DNA of 64,000 nt, from positions 1 through 64,000 of the forward strand of contig NZ_MDDN01000012.1 in assembly GCF_001708185.1 (NCBI RefSeq), in the 5' to 3' direction. The notes below the pieces were generated by a model. That model saw only the letters and a list, made by a program, of their open reading frames with translations. It ran no database searches and was not told the origin of the DNA. The position numbers and the translations under genes were made by a program. The stretch is from Lysinibacillus xylanilyticus. GTDB taxonomy: Bacteria > Bacillota > Bacilli > Bacillales_A > Planococcaceae. Shown here in pieces: positions 63,677 through 64,000 of this stretch (positions within the stretch are counted from its first letter, which is position 1; each line of letters opens with the position of its first letter).

Positions 63677-63772
63677 AGTCCTTCTTAACAACCAAAAAAT
63701 CTATATTTTTATTAAAAACAATTGCTATAATATCATTTTTTAACCACTTTTCAATTTTTTAATTTTTCTAAC

Positions 63773-63801
63773 TTTAAACTTATTTTCTTTATTGCTATAA
63801 T
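63773..63801 (+). promoter_or_regulatory. scoC promoter
   Basis: TTTAAA (63773-63778) and TATAAT (63796-63801), 17-base spacer, with an extended -10 (TGC before TATAAT). The same ATTGCTATAATAT word also occurs at 63721-63733, a possible second start. Confidence 0.65.
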
Positions 63802-63832
63802 ATTTTTAAAATGTTAAAGAAAGCAGTAGGTG

Positions 63833-64000
63833 ATGGCTTTGTCAGAGGAATTATATACTCAAAAAGAAGCGATGCTTTATAGTCAAAGAATTGCGCAATT
63901 ATCAAAAGCCTTATGGAAAGCGGTTGAAAAAGATTGGCAGCAATGGATTAAACCCTACGATTTAAATATTAACGAACATCACATTTTATGGATTTCGTAT
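63833..64000 (+). CDS. scoC: Transition-state regulator ScoC/Hpr (partial, N-terminus only)
   Basis: The window ends after 56 codons. The visible protein has [20 protein letters not shown] followed by [20 protein letters not shown] and [10 protein letters not shown], the strongly conserved start of Hpr, a MarR-fold repressor of protease and sporulation genes. Start uncertain: ATG 63833, or TTG 63839 just downstream of AGGTG. Follows yhaH, the conserved order. Confidence 0.93.
   Translation, partial: MALSEELYTQKEAMLYSQRIAQLSKALWKAVEKDWQQWIKPYDLNINEHHILWISY

Overview
The window looks like chromosomal DNA of a low-GC, endospore-forming Bacillales, most like Lysinibacillus or a close relative. 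That is inferred from gene content and order, not from a database search. Supporting signs are HprK/Crh catabolite control, a short HisG with HisZ, a CotF-like coat protein, ScoC, EcsAB, a TRAP-type trpP leader, strong AGGAGG ribosome binding sites and AT-rich intergenic DNA. Most genes are on the minus strand.

Layout. 0-7 kb: an HxlR regulator, a 40-residue orphan protein, a glutaredoxin-like protein and two tandem secreted S9 peptidases. 7-10.4 kb: a coat protein and a polar amino-acid ABC transporter. 10.9-17.9 kb: tRNA-Arg(CCG), clpP with a CtsR-type operator, then the crh-whiA-yvcK-rapZ-nudix cluster and trxB. 18-25.4 kb: a TPR protein, then a compact histidine operon hisZ-G-D-B-H-F-IE. 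hisA, normally between hisH and hisF, is absent. 26.6-31 kb: yvoF-ppaX-lgt-hprK, cccB and a YitT/YvjA-type membrane protein. 31.4-36.5 kb: an EAL-like/HDOD protein, a GntR-ABC transporter operon with its own operator, and a DedA protein. 37-45 kb: lcfB, a Bce-type peptide-antibiotic sensing and resistance module with an extra Cys-containing 144-residue protein, lplJ and yhfH. 45-52 kb: a YhgE/Pip protein with its TetR regulator, then a four-gene operon (beta-propeller lipoprotein, response regulator, histidine kinase, His-rich YtkA-like lipoprotein). 52-58 kb: small membrane proteins, hemE-hemH-hemY and hmoB. 58-64 kb: an M20 amidohydrolase, ecsAB, hit, trpP, yhaH and the start of scoC.

The gene order follows two blocks that are separate in Bacillus subtilis: the yvc/clpP/his/hprK/cccB block, and the yhf/yhg/hem/yha/ecs block. 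Lineage-specific modules lie between them (GntR-ABC, Bce, the lipoprotein two-component operon).

The unusual layer is intergenic. A dispersed mosaic repeat family occurs at least five times (25.6, 26.1, 32.9, 36.7 and 59.7 kb), and its internal 36-bp module has expanded into tandem arrays in two copies. Different arrays, of 21-bp units (12.1-12.7 kb) and 42-bp units (58.1-58.4 kb), keep reading frames open on both strands. A perfect 46-bp palindrome, a nested-hairpin element present twice and fragments resembling IS ends are also present. The main biological points are the missing hisA, the nine-triplet TRAP-like site on trpP, shared TetR operators, a small gene with an internal amber codon, and the unrecognised protein inside the Bce module.
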